From: Astragalus membranaceus
Taxonomy: Eukaryota; Streptophyta; Magnoliopsida; Fabales; Fabaceae
Length of the DNA stretch: 64,000 bases
NCBI GenBank assembly: GCA_039519185.1
Contig: CM076847.1
Span: 26,037,251 to 26,101,250, forward strand
Direction of reading: 5' to 3'
Shown piece after piece: positions 44,751-56,338 of this stretch (its first letter is position 1; each line of letters opens with the position of its first letter). The notes under the pieces were generated by a model, which had not been told where the DNA came from, did not search any database, and worked only from the letters and a program-made list of their open reading frames with translations. Both the position numbers and the translations under genes were made by a program.

Positions 44751-45028
44751 ATCCTATTTCAAAAAACTCACTAAAAAGATAAAAAACAAAAACTTTAAAA
44801 AAGGAACCAAGAACTACGTAGCTTTGAATTCTCCATCGCACCGGGAGATACGTAGGAGCGGGCCATGTCCCGTCAAGCACTTTTTCCTAAAAACCCCTTT
44901 TCCCCGCTTTCTCGCAACAAATAAGATTTCCAGTAAGTTTTCTCATTCGTCTTCAAACAAGAAATAAATAGGCAAATCTAGGTATTTTTCAAATCAAACG
45001 TTAAAACCACACATTTAATTAGAGGTTC

Positions 45029-45076
45029 CCTTTCGGTAGAAAGGACGTGCGCGGTGCTAACACCTTCCTCGCACGT
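45029..45076 (+). other. structured motif 2 in Ogre B
   Basis: CCTTTC/GAAAGG hairpin then ACGTGCG/CGCACGT (45045-45076) around GGTG-CTAA-CACC. See the Ogre A copy at 19629. Confidence 0.65.
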
Positions 45077-45244
45077 AATCGACCCCCGAACCTATATCTC
45101 TAGTTTTCAAAAGACCATCCGCCTTGTCCAAAAGACCTTTTTTCAATGTTTTGGTCTTAAAATTAAAATATTGGTGGCGGCTCCAAAATTATTCCACGTT
45201 GTACGTTGAGAAACCCAACCGGGGATTTTTCGGGGTGCAACAGC

Positions 45245-45263
45245 TGGCGACTCCGCTGGGGAC
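45245..45263 (+). promoter_or_regulatory. primer binding site of Ogre B, tRNA-Arg type
   Basis: TGGCGACTCCGCTGGGGAC two bases after the LTR end, the usual Ogre primer site. Confidence 0.9.
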
Positions 45264-45507
45264 ACTTTTTTAAAAAAAAAAGACGAGGGTCAAGCCTAAC
45301 TAATTTAAATGTGTGGTTTAATGTATTGTTGATTTGATTAAAACCTTGTTTGCCTTTATTTCTTATCATTGATTGTAGGCGTATGCATTTGTGTTCTTCT
45401 ATGTTTGTTCCCTGTCTCATCTTTTATTCCTTTTCTTTTTATATGTTTATGCCCATGCATTCTTCCAACCCCCATGTTCCCTTCTTTCTTTGCTCCTTTT
45501 CTTCAAG

Positions 45508-45678
45508 GTAAGCTCATGCATTTCTCCCCAATTCTATCATGTCCCTTCTTCTCAGCTCCCTTTCTGAAGTAAGTAATGTGTTTGTCGTTGGTACCCTAGG
45601 CTAGTAGTATTTGAATAATATTTGAACCATAGGGTAGACAACATGCTATTATCTGGACTGCTCTGGTTTTCATTTCAG
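45508..45678 (+). other. predicted intron in the Ogre B leader
   Basis: Donor TTCAAG|GTAAGC (45507/45508), alternative CTGAA|GTAAGT (45569), acceptor GTTTTCATTTCAG ending at 45678. Same order and similar spacing as in Ogre A. Confidence 0.5.
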
Positions 45679-48600
45679 GTGGGGGTAGTGCTAAGGAAAA
45701 TGCCCTTCACACACACTACACTTGTACCCCGAGATTATATGATTAGAGAAAAAGACCATAACCCAGGTCTGTTAGGATACCATAGATGAGTGGATTCGAG
45801 TAGTGGGAGCCCATCAGGACCTTTGTCCGTTTGGCTACTCGCGAAAGTTTCAATCAGAGTTGTGCTCTTCCACGATCCCTTGTACCTAGCAGTTTGCTGC
45901 ATTTACAAGGAATTTCGTGAAAGAGACAGTGGCTCTGATGACCTTTGTGAGGGTGTGAATAGAGCCACATGAGAAGATTACCCCTAAAATGCCTTAGATC
46001 ATAGGTTTCTTCCCTTTTAGGTCACAAGGGCTTTCCAAATTGTGTGTTGCATCGTTGCATTCAGTTCAATCATTTTTTCCTTCAGAATTTTTGAAAATCA
46101 AAAAAAATATGCTTTCCCTTTTCAATAAACGCCTACATGAGGTGGCATATAGGGTGAAAATTTTCAAATCACCACCTGTAAATATCCTCTTTCTGCAAAA
46201 ACACAAAAAAAAAAAAGAAGCATCCTTGCATCATCGCATCATTGCATCACTGCATCATTGCATCATTTGCATTGCATAAAATTCCAAAAGAAACCATTCA
46301 TATTGCATTCCCTTTCATTACATAAAGATAAAACAAAAAAAAAACAATTATCATCTGCATAGCATAAACATTTCATTTATAATCATGCAAAAAAATCCTC
46401 GTCAAGTTCATCCAAGATGAGACTTTCATGCATAAGCATTATTTCAAAAAAGACACAGTAGAACTACGTAAGCTTTGATTCCTCACTACAATGGGGATAC
46501 GTAGGAACGGGCCAGACCCCGTCAAGCACATTTTTCTAAAACCTTTTTTCCAATAAATCATTTGCATCTCCAATTAATTTTCAAAATCATGTTCCAAAAC
46601 TAAAAAACAAAAAAAATCATTGTGAGCATCATGCATTTCATTGCACAAAAATGAAAACAAGAAAGCATTTCGTTCATAATCATGAATAAAAATCATCATC
46701 AAATTTATTCAAAATGTAGCATTCATGCATCATTTCATTAACCTCATCACTTTAGTTCGAATACATCATTCCTCCATACATGCATCTTTCAAAAAAGGAA
46801 GGGGTGTTGGCATTTCATACTTCGCCTTGCCTTTAAAAAAATAATAATAATAATAATAATAAAAAAATCATCATTTAGAAAAAAGCATCATTCCTGCATC
46901 TTTCATCATTCAAAAGAAAAAGGAGGCATCAGCATTTCATATCTTGTCTTGCCTCTTGCATCATTCATCACCCAAAGATGCATTGGCATTTCATATTTCG
47001 TCTTGCACAAAAAGAAAGCATCAAAAAGAAAAAACTTTTAGAATAATCACACCTTTCAAGTAGACATGCTTTCATGCATTTCATCTTCATCATGTATACA
47101 TCATAATGTTTTCATCCATGCATTGCGTACAACAAAAATGTTGTGATGAGAGACGAGATGTTCTTGCAAAGTAATCTTTCCTTTTTGGAAAAGTTTACCC
47201 TCACTCATTTGCAAACTCAAGGTGTTCCAAGGCACTCAGTTTTTCACATCAATAGCTCATTTGTATTTCCTTCAAAAAAGGGGATTACATCTCATCCATT
47301 CCATGATAAAAGACCGAAATAGTTCATCAAAAAGTTTTTATATCATGTTTTAACCAATGTTAATTCTCTGTGAAGCGTTCTTCTAGTAAGCATGCATGCC
47401 ACGTGCAGTTTCTCTTGTTTGAGTCAGTCAATTTCCTTCATTTATCATCATTCCCCATCCAAGTCTAATCCCGCCCCGTCCACCCCTAAAGCGCATATTC
47501 TCTCCCATCAGTGCATACTTGACTTTTGGTTCATTCCCACTAACACTTTAAGTCCTCCATGCTGGGGCAATTCTGTGATCACTAATTTTCCTTGTCGGTA
47601 TCATATTCCCTTAGTGCAAGTCTTTCTAAAAAATATAATAAATAAAAAAGATAAAATAAGCTCGCTAGGTTGAAAACCCGCAAAGGGCGGCCTAGGCAAA
47701 AATGAGCGCCCGGTGGATTGAAAACTCGCAAAGAGCGGTCCAGGCAAAAATTAGGGCACAAAAAAAGGGAAAATAAAAGAGCAAAGACATGAAGATAGAT
47801 AAATTATTGTCCTAAAGTTAAGTCTTACAGAAATAAGTAATCAGGATTTGAAATGAAATTTGGCCTTCTCTCCACACCCTCAAGAACCTAAAATCCCAGA
47901 AAGACCATTCCCTACCCCTCTTAAGCCAAAGATTCAAAATCACAAAAACATCCTTTGTTACCCATCTTAAGCCAAGAAAAGCCCAAGATATCCCCATCAC
48001 TCCGGACAAGGGTTAATTCCACATCAAAGATGGTATATCATTCTCACCCAAGTCAAAAGGAAAGGAAATCCGCAAAAGGAGGGGGATAACAAAGTTTCAA
48101 AAAAGAGAATCCCAAAGTGAAGAAAGGAAGACAAATGGAGTATAAATTAAGAGTCAATACATTTTCCCCTCCCAAAAAGCCCTCAATTCAATGGGCTCGA
48201 TCATTTCTCCTTTCAAAAAAAAAAAGCCCTCAATTCATTGGGTTTAACCATCTCTTCTTTCATAAAGCCTTCAAACACCTCACCTCATCAAACCTAGTAA
48301 CTATCCCCTTCATAAACCATTGACCATCGGCCAACGCTGAATAAGACCCATCCTCCCATCAACCCCAAACCCTCCGATAAGCCCAATCATCCCTTCTCCA
48401 CAAAACATCACAATCCTGCAAAGTCCATTTCGATCAATGACTGGTTGCTTTCGTTTTCTCAAATTTTAATTTTAGGACAAATAAGTTTATCTGTTTACAA
48501 TGTGTTTGCTCAAAAAGAAAAACAAACAGTCAGAAAAAAGAAAGCTGACAAAATAAAAAGAGGGACTTGCACTCCAAAGCACATTCAAGATGCATTAAAA

Positions 48601-50428
48601 CAAGGTTTAGTGATCACCAAATGAGGCTTCTCTTCATTACCAAAGTCAAGGCATTCATAGAGAACCAAAGATTTACACTGAGGACACCACTCAGATCTAA
48701 AAGTTGGGGCATCCCCTTCACCTCTCACACCACTCAACTTTGGGGAGGTTTGTTCATTGCCCACCCCATTCATATATTACCCTCAGTTCATAACCGTCAC
48801 CATAACTCTGCCGCCTTTCACAACCTCACTCAAAGAAACCATTTGAAATGTCATTCGAAAGTGGGCCAAGTGCGTTCCCATTCCTTCACCTCATTCATTC
48901 CTATAAAACCTCACCGGAGCAATCTCTCAACTCACTATCCTAAACAAGGCCTTGTCATTCTAATTGGGGCAGCTTTGTCCTTGTTATGACTGGGGTAACA
49001 TCAAACTCTATGGGTTGAGACTAAATCTCTTTTGCTCCACCTTTCATTTCAAAAGCCGAAGCATTCCCAATTCATCATCTTCTACACCCCTGGTTGTTGT
49101 CACCACTAGACAGGGGCAAGCTATTCGCTCATCAAAGACCTGAATTGGGGCAATCTTGTAAGCTTCGGCAATAACCCTGTCTGTCATTCCTTCACTTGCC
49201 ATAAATGTCCATGTCCTAAACCAATTCCAAGTTAACTGACTCATTCATTCACATTTGCACTCCTATGCATGCTTACTAGACAATGCTTCAAAAAGAGAGA
49301 ACACAAGTTGTTTACGTGATATCTAAAATTCAGTCATCATGGAAAGAAAGAGAAAACAAGTGAGGTTGTTTGTAAATAAAAACCTTGAGAACACCAGAGT
49401 TTGAGTCAAATTCAATTTTTCAACAAAATGATCAATAATCATCTCAAGTCATTGCATTCGAAGTCTCGCATCTCATCATCACAAAAATGTTTACCTCATG
49501 CATCTAGGCATTATAGCATATGCATCAAAGCATTACATTTGCATCTTCACATTTTGTGCATTCATCACATAGCAAAAAGAAAAAAACATTCCACGTCAGT
49601 TGCACAGAGAAAGCAGAAATCTTTTCATTGCATTGGCATCACATTAATGTTTGCACAAAATCATTGCATGTCATTCATCACTAAAGCATTACATTTAGCA
49701 TCAGAAAAAGCAAAGAAAGCAAAAAGAAAACAAAGAAAAGACAAAAGCATTCCATGTCATTCATCATTTCACAAAGCATTCATTTGTCATTCAATCATCA
49801 AATATTAAAACAGTGCATATGCATCATATTAACGTTAGCATTTCCATAAAAGAAAAAGAACAAGAATCATTGCATCAAACATCAGAGCATTGCATTTTGC
49901 ATTTCATAGAAGAAGCAAAAAGAAACAAACAGAAGTTAGAACAAGAGCATTTCATTCATCAAAGCATCAATCACCGCATACATTTGCATTCAAACACCAA
50001 AACAATACAATTGCATCACATCATACTTGCATCTCATAGAAGAAAAGAAAGCTAAAGCATCCCATGTCATTCATCATTTTCATGTTATTCATCAGCAATA
50101 TTCACAAAAGGCGAAGAAGGAAGAGTTTTCCATTGCATGTCATCTGCCATTTCATTACATATCATCAAACACCAAAATGTTGCATTCGCATACCTGCACT
50201 TCATAAAAAGAGCAAAAGAAAAGAAGAGGAGAAAAGCAAAAGAATAAACTCAGTCATGCATTACATTCATCATTACACCAAAATCATAGCATTGCATGCA
50301 CATGCATAACATGCCATTGCATAACATGCGCCCATACTCCATGCACCATTCCTTGCATCAACCAATGTATGCAGGTACCTCAATTCAGTGCAGCAGCATC
50401 GGTCATTTCAAATCAACCAATCAACAGC
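45679..50428 (+). other. Ogre B internal region, non-coding
   Basis: Homologous to the Ogre A leader up to about 46060, then long AT-rich DNA with many CATTGCATCA/CATTTCATC units (especially 46200-47100 and 49430-50350). A further motif 1 copy is at 46461-46529. The post-pol hairpin pair at 47664-47742 is homologous to the Ogre A 3' UTR, which marks the region after it as 3' UTR derived. No gene is supported. Confidence 0.65.
47664..47742 (+). other. structured motif 3 (post-pol twin hairpin), Ogre B copy
   Basis: GCTAGG...CCTAGGC encloses CCC-GCAAA-GGG. A second hairpin, TGGATT...GGTCCA, encloses CTC-GCAAA-GAG. Confidence 0.65.
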
Positions 50429-51471
50429 ATCCTGAGCCCTCTGTGCTCCTCCTGAGCCCTCTGTGCTCGTCCTGAGCCCTCTGTGCTCATCCTGAGCCCT
50501 CTGTGCTCATCCTGAGCCCTCTGTGCTCATCCTGAGCCCTCTGTACTCATCCTGAGCCCTCTGTGCTCCCCCTGAGCCCTCTGTGCTCCTCCTGAGCCCT
50601 CTGTGCTCGTCCTGAGCCCTCTGTGCTCCCCTTTGAGCCATCTGTGCTCATCCTGAGCCCTCTGTGCTCCTCCTGAGCCCTCTGCGCTCATCCTGAGCCC
50701 TCTGTGCTCATCCTGAGCCCTCTGCGCTCCCCCCTGAGCCCTCTGTGCTCCTCCTGAGCCCTCTGTGCTCATCCTGAGCCCTCTGTGCTCATCCTGAGCC
50801 CTCTGTGCTCATCCTGAGCCCTCTGTGCTCATCCTGAGCCCTCTGTGCTCCCCCTGAGCCCTCTGTGCTCCTCCTGAGCCCTCTGTGCTCGTCCTGAGCC
50901 CTCTGTGCTCCCCCTGAGCCCTCTGTGCTCGTCCTGAGCCCTCTGTGCTCCCCCTGAGCCCTCTGTGCTCATCCTGAGCCCTCTGTGCTCATCCTGAGCC
51001 CTCTGTGCTCATCCTGAGCCCTCTGTGCTCATCCTGAGCCCTCTGTGCTCATCCTGAGCCCTCTGTGCTCATCCTGAGCCCTCTGTGCTCCTCCTGAGCC
51101 CTCTGCGCTCATCCTGAGTCCTCTGTGCTCATCCTGAGCCCTCTGTGCTCATCCTGAGCCCTCTGTGCTCCTCCTGAGCCCTCTGCGCTCCTCCTGAGCC
51201 CTCTGCGCTCATCCTGAGCCCTCTGTGCTCATCCTGAGCCCTCTGTGCTCCCCTTGAGCCCTCTGTGCTCATCCTGAGCCCTCTGTGCTCATCCTGAGCC
51301 CTCTGTGCTCACCCTGAGCCCTCTGTGCTCCTCCTGAGCCCTCTGTGCTCCTCCTGAGCCCTCTGTGCTCATCCTGAGCCCTCTGTGCTCCTCCTGAGCC
51401 CTCCGCGCTCATCCTGAGCCCTCTGTGCTCCCTCCTGAGCCCTCCGCGCTCATCCTGAGCCCTCAGTGCTC
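50429..51471 (+). repeat. 20-bp minisatellite, about 52 copies, each a potential hairpin
   Basis: Unit ATCCTGAGCCCTCTGTGCTC; each contains GAGC-CCTCTGT-GCTC. The first two bases vary (AT, CT, GT, CC). A few units change the loop (CTCTGC, CATCTG, CTCCGC). It lies in the 3' non-coding part of Ogre B. Confidence 0.95.
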
Positions 51472-51589
51472 CTTCTTTACTGCATTCTTTACCGCTTTAT
51501 TTTCTGTTTGCACGCCAAGTGCCCATTTTACTTTTCTGTCTACTTTAGTTGAATATTTCAATCAGTCAACCAGCAGGATTCGTGAATCC

Positions 51590-51960
51590 CTTCAGGACCC
51601 AAGTGTCCCTTCAAAAACAGACTTCACCTCGTATTCGAGCTGCGGGTAAGTCCTTCAGACCCCAAGTGGTCCTTCAGACTAGTTGTGTCAAGCCTAAGAC
51701 ACAGCGGACGTCCTTCATAGTCAACATATCAGTTCCGGAGCTGATCTTGACCCATCATGGCCGCTCGAAAGGCCCCCTCAGACCGTTTTACTAGTACCAT
51801 AGCTAGTAGCGCTCCTTCAGGCCACGATGGTCCTTCAATTAAGGCCTAGGCAGCCTTCCAGACCCTGAGTGGTCCTTCAGAGCCTTAGTGCTCCTTCAGA
51901 CCCTGAGTGGTCCTTCAGAGCCTTAGTGCTCCTTCAGATCCCGAGTGGTCCATCATTTTC
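51590..51960 (+). repeat. diverged CCTTCAG repeats with changing short stems
   Basis: Units separated by CCTTCAG carry GACC-CTGAGT-GGTC, GAGC-CTTAGT-GCTC, GACC-CCAAGT-GGTC, GGAC-CCAAGT-GTCC and GATC-CCGAGT-GGTC. Loop and spacer are alike; stems differ but pair. Confidence 0.6.
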
Positions 51961-52111
51961 TTTCTTTCGGTTAATACGCCAAGTGTTAACCGTTCCCCGT
52001 CTGTTCTCAAGCCCATCTATTCAAAAAAAAAAAATAGAAAAAGAAAAAAGAGGAAAATTCGGGTTTCCCCAAGTAGACAAAATCGGTATAATTTCTGAAT
52101 TCTTTATCTTC

Positions 52112-52159
52112 ATTTTGCCTTGGAATATGTTTCGGCCAATTCATATTCCTCGTTAAAAT
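52112..52159 (+). other. structured motif 4 (PPT-adjacent hairpin), Ogre B copy
   Basis: ATTTT/AAAAT outer and AATATG/CATATT inner stem around TTTCGGCCAATT, ending seven bases before the PPT (52167-52178). Confidence 0.6.
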
Positions 52160-52166
52160 TCAGATA

Positions 52167-52178
52167 AAGAGGGGCAGC
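52167..52178 (+). promoter_or_regulatory. polypurine tract of Ogre B
   Basis: AAGAGGGGCAGC before the 3' LTR; the same sequence precedes the Ogre A 3' LTR. Confidence 0.9.
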
Positions 52179-54340
52179 TGTCATACCCCAATTTTGTCCG
52201 GCTTAGGTCCAAACCCTAATTTTCCACACAAAAATAATAATAATAAAATGTATTGCATTTTGGACCCTAGAAACCATCCCAGAGTTTTTGAAATCATTTT
52301 TAGGGTTAGAATGCACTTTTTGGGAAATTAGGGTTTTTAGGGTCAAAAAGGGCGTTTTGGTCATTTATCACCGAAGGTCTATGACTTTTAGTAGCTGAGA
52401 GATGAGTGTTTCAAAACATGCATGGTGCATCAAAATAGTTTTGAAAAATATTTCTAAAAATATTTTGGTTGAGGGCTTGAAATTAAAATCCTATACTTTT
52501 ACAAAGATAATGGATTATGGTAATAGATTATGTGCCTGAATGTTTTCAGAGCACATAATCGATTACTCTCCTATCTTTACTAAAGCAAATAATCGATTGT
52601 TTCCTTATTTACAACAATAAATCGATTATCCTAATCAATTAGGAAGCAAATAATCGATTAGCCTTCATTTGCACATCACACATAATCGATTATGAAGCAA
52701 ATGGAAGTTTCCATATTTATCAAATAAATCGATTACTCCCTTCTTGTAACTAAGCATATAATCGATTACCACCTTTTTAGGAAGGTTGATAATCGATTAT
52801 ACACTTGTTTTTCCTTCACACATAATCGATTATCCACTCAAAAATCAATGAGCCAATAATCGATTACATCTCCCAAGTTATTTCCAACATAATCGATTAC
52901 TCCGTTTCCTAAAATAGATCAAATCTGATTTCCTATAAATAGGAAGCTCATTTCTCATTTCAAGACACGGATTTCACACATTTTCACCACCATTTCACAA
53001 CTTCTCTCTGACAGACACGCATTTTTCACGAGATCAGAGAAAAGACTCGTTTTTGCGAGATCCCTCACATTTTAAAAAAAAACTCTTCTACGCTTTATTT
53101 TTCGCTCTATTCGTTCCGTTGGTCCGTCAGAGTCGATCTTCTGCAAGAGTTAGTCGGGATTTGCGTTCTTCAGATTTGTAATATCTGTCTTCATCAGAGG
53201 TATTTCAGTCTTTTCATTTGTTAATATTTAGTTATTGTGATCCATGTGATTTAAACTTAGCTATAGCATTTATCCACTCGTTCTTGTATATTATCGCCCA
53301 TTGTTGATGACGAACCATTTGATTCCCACTTATGCCTAGTGCATCATGTTCTAAGTGGTGAAGATGGTCTCGGGTGATTCAGCTTGCCCCTTTTAAACCC
53401 TTTCAAAAACATTTTTTAATTAGAACTACGTCGCTTTGATTCCCGTTTGGGATACGTAGGAGCGAGCCACGTTCTCGTCAAGCGCAACAAATAAAAATTC
53501 TTTTCATCCCCATAAACAAATTATTTTCATAAAAACAAACAAAAAGAATCATTTTCAAACCCATTGTTGCTAATAGCTCATCAGAGCCTCTGTTCGTTTA
53601 GCTATTAGTGGCAATGTCTTTTTCTCATAAGAATAATAAACGATGCATGGTCCATCATAACCTTTGTTAGTTTGATCATTGTGCAAATCAATCTTTTTCG
53701 AAAATCACTCTCAAAAAGATAATAAAAACAAGTTGTTATCAATAGTCCATCAGAACCTTTGTTCGTTTGACTGGCGGTACAACTCTTTTTGAGCATTTAG
53801 CAGTGATTCATCATAGCCTCTGCTAGTTTAATCATTTGCTAATGCTCGTCCTATTTCAAAAAACTCACTAAAAAAGATAAAAAACAAAAACTTTAAAAAA
53901 GGAACCAAGAACTACGTAGCTTTGAATTCTCCATCGCACCGGGAGATACGTAGGAGCGGGCCATGTCCCGTCAAGCACTTTTTCCTAAAAACCCCTTTTC
54001 CCCCCTTTCTCGCAACAAATAAGATTTCCAGTAAGTTTTCTCATTCGTCTTCAAACAAGAAATAAATAGGCAAATCTAGGTATTTTTCAAATCAAACGTT
54101 AAAACCACACATTTAATTAGAGGTTCCCTTTCGGTAGAAAGGACGTGCGCGGTGCTAACACCTTCCTCGCACGTAATCGACCCCCGAACCTATATCTCTA
54201 GTTTTCAAAAGACCATCCGCCTTGTCCAAAAGACCTTTTTTCAATGTTTTGGTCTTAAAATTAAAATATTGGTGGCGGCTCCAAAATTATTCGACGTTGT
54301 ACGTTGAGAAACCCAACCGGGGATTTTTCGGGGTGCAACA
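52179..54340 (+). repeat. 3' LTR (2162 bp) of Ogre B
   Basis: Copy of 43082-45242 with all the same internal features (hairpin array from 53563; motif 1 at 53423 and 53909). Confidence 0.93.
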
Positions 54341-54345
54341 ACCAC

Positions 54346-56162
54346 CAATCCGTTGCCACGACACGGAGGATCTTCTGCCAATGCCATTGACGATCAGGGT
54401 GGTCAGTGTTTGATTAGAGAGGTTGATTGCATTCAGACGCCTCTGGATGTCATCCATGCTGAATTATGCCGTCTTGATGTTATCAAAGAGGGGTGTGCTA
54501 GGAAAGACACCTGTGATAATCCTCGATGTATTGGGACATGTGAATGCTTTAAACCAATTCTCCAAGATCTCTTAGATAGACACCTGGTCCAAGTGGGAAT
54601 TCGGGAAAAGGAAGAAAGTGTATCTACCTTGCAATCAGGCAACAGAGGCTTCAGGAGACTGAAATCCCCTGTAGTCTGAATTCCAGCCCAGCTGTGACGA
54701 GACCTTCGACTGTTGTTATTCCAGTACCCACTGTTACCCCTAGTAGAGAGACTAGGATGATTCCATGGAGCTGCAATGTGCAGATGCAAGCAGAGGTCCC
54801 TAAGGGCACTTTGGATATAACTAACATCGCTGGGAGTAGCGGCATTACAAGGAGTGGAAGGTTGTATGCTCCTGAAAACCTCAGGGGAGAGCAATCAAAA
54901 ACAGATGAAGAAAGGGCCCGTAAGGGAAAAGACAAAGAAACTGTAGAAGTCAGAAGGGTATCAGACAAAGAAGCTCAAGAATTCCTGAAAGTAATGAAAC
55001 AGGGTGAATATCGGGTGGTAGATCAGCTGAGTCAAACTCCATCCAAGATCTCAATGCTCTCTTTGTTGCTTAGTTCAGAGGCACATCATGGTGCTCTGTT
55101 GAAGATTTTGAATGAAGCCCACGTCTCCCATGACATTACAGTAAACCAGCTTGATGGTATTGTTGGCAACATTGTAGCATCCAATTAGTTGACTTTCTCA
55201 GACATTGAGCTTCCTCCGGCGGGAAAGGATCATAATCAAGCTCTTCACATCTCAGTCAAGTGTGGGGACTATATACTTGCCAGGGTGCTCATTGATAATG
55301 GCTCATCCTTGAATGTGCTGCCTAAGTCTACAATGAATAAGCTGAATGTAGACTGCTCATATCTGAAGCCGAGCTCTACCTTGGTCAGAGCATTTGATGG
55401 GTCAGTGAAGGAAGTTTTTGGAGAAGTAGAAGTGCCGCTGCAGGTAGGCCCCGAAGTGTTTTATGTCATCTTCCAAGTGATGGACATCAGTTCCTCCTAC
55501 AGTTGCATGCTAGGACGTCCTTGGATACATGCTGCTGGGGCAGTGCCATCCTCGCTTCATCAGAAACTCAAGTTTGTGGCTGAGGGAAAGCTGATAGTGA
55601 TCTACGAAGAGGAAGAAACATTGATAAACCGATCACCACCTGAATATTATGTGGAAGCAGCGGAAGAGTCCTTTGAGACTGCCTTCCAAGGATTGGAGAT
55701 CTCAAACGATGTCTTCGTTGAAAGTGAGCCTCTGTGGAAGCCTAAGTGGTCCAAGGCTGACATGATGATTGCAAAGGTGATGATAGGACATGGGTATCAG
55801 GTCGGTAAGGGCCTAGGAAAAGCGGCTCAAGGAATTGTAACACCTGTCCAGTTGAGAGGAAACATTGAAAGGTTCGGTATTGGGTACATCCCAAGTCTTG
55901 CTGATCGGGAGAGGCTGGCATCTGATAGGAGGGAGAAATGGCTGGCCAAACTCAGAGGAAGGGCACCCTATTAGGGAAGGATGGTCATCGCTAACCTTAA
56001 GAACAACTTCCGGAGTGCCGGCATGCTGAACCCTGACCAGGTTAATGTGGTTGAAGAAGGATCAAGCTCGAGTGGCTGTGCTGTCAGCATGGTGCGCTGC
56101 TGTGCTGGAGAGAAGCCGCAAAACTGGGAGATCATGGATTTCCCTGTATTTTTCAATTTAAA
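54346..56162 (+). pseudogene. Ogre A gag end and protease
   Basis: Resumes the gag frame at 54346, reaches TGA at 54677-54679, and continues in a second frame (from about 54620) after a frameshift in an A/G run near 54600-54625. The retroviral-type aspartic protease active site VLIDNGSSLNVLP has its Asp at 55294-55296. A G-patch-like GYQVGKGLGKAAQG follows near 55797. Nonsense codons: TAG 55186-55188 and TAG 55972-55974. The protease would mature the gag-pol polyprotein. It ends at the predicted splice donor 56162/56163. Confidence 0.85.
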
Positions 56163-56338
56163 GTAATTATCCCTCGGCTCTGCCCAAGGCCTTGGAATAT
56201 TTCATTCGGGCACGCATGTTTTCGTCAAAACTCATCAATCAATAAAGTGTTATTTTTAATTTTCAATAAAATTTCTGTCTTCATCTCTTATTTGTGTGCC
56301 TTTTCTTTGTTTTTATTCGCCGCTCCATTTTAATGCAG
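56163..56338 (+). other. Ogre A intron between protease and pol (176 bp)
   Basis: Donor TTTAAA|GTAATT and acceptor TTTTAATGCAG. Splicing joins AA|A and keeps the frame into SKIVSESNNAH. Retention gives TAA at 56164-56166. A spliced intron at this place is a known Ogre feature. Confidence 0.8.

Larger units (their letters stand above)
43082..45242 (+). repeat. 5' LTR (2161 bp) of Ogre B
   Basis: Starts TGTCATACCCCAATTTTGTC and ends TTTTCGGGGTGCAACA. It contains eleven AATCGATT sites (43455-43805), TATAAATA at 43837-43844, a leader block shared with the Sirevirus-like LTR (43985-44144), the hairpin array (44466-44750), two copies of motif 1 (44326, 44811) and motif 2 (45029-45076). Confidence 0.93.
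43082..54340 (+). mobile_element. Ogre element B, non-autonomous and coding-free, TSD ACCAC
   Basis: LTRs 43082-45242 and 52179-54340 differ at only about five positions. Arg-type primer site, Ogre-type PPT AAAGAGGGGCAGC, and TSD ACCAC at 43077-43081 and 54341-54345. The 6.9-kb internal region has no gag-pol similarity and only short, compositionally biased ORFs. Leader, post-pol hairpins and PPT hairpin are homologous to those of Ogre A, so cis signals are kept while the genes are gone. Confidence 0.93.

Noticed and set aside
48567..48989. 140-codon ORF inside Ogre B as a possible gene
   Set aside because: No domain, low-complexity His/Ser/Thr composition, and no similar ORF in Ogre A at the homologous place.
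50429..51471. Possible CRISPR-like array
   Set aside because: The unit is 20 bp with no unique spacers, in a plant retrotransposon; it is a minisatellite. The 81-codon minus ORF at 50527-50772 is its periodic translation.
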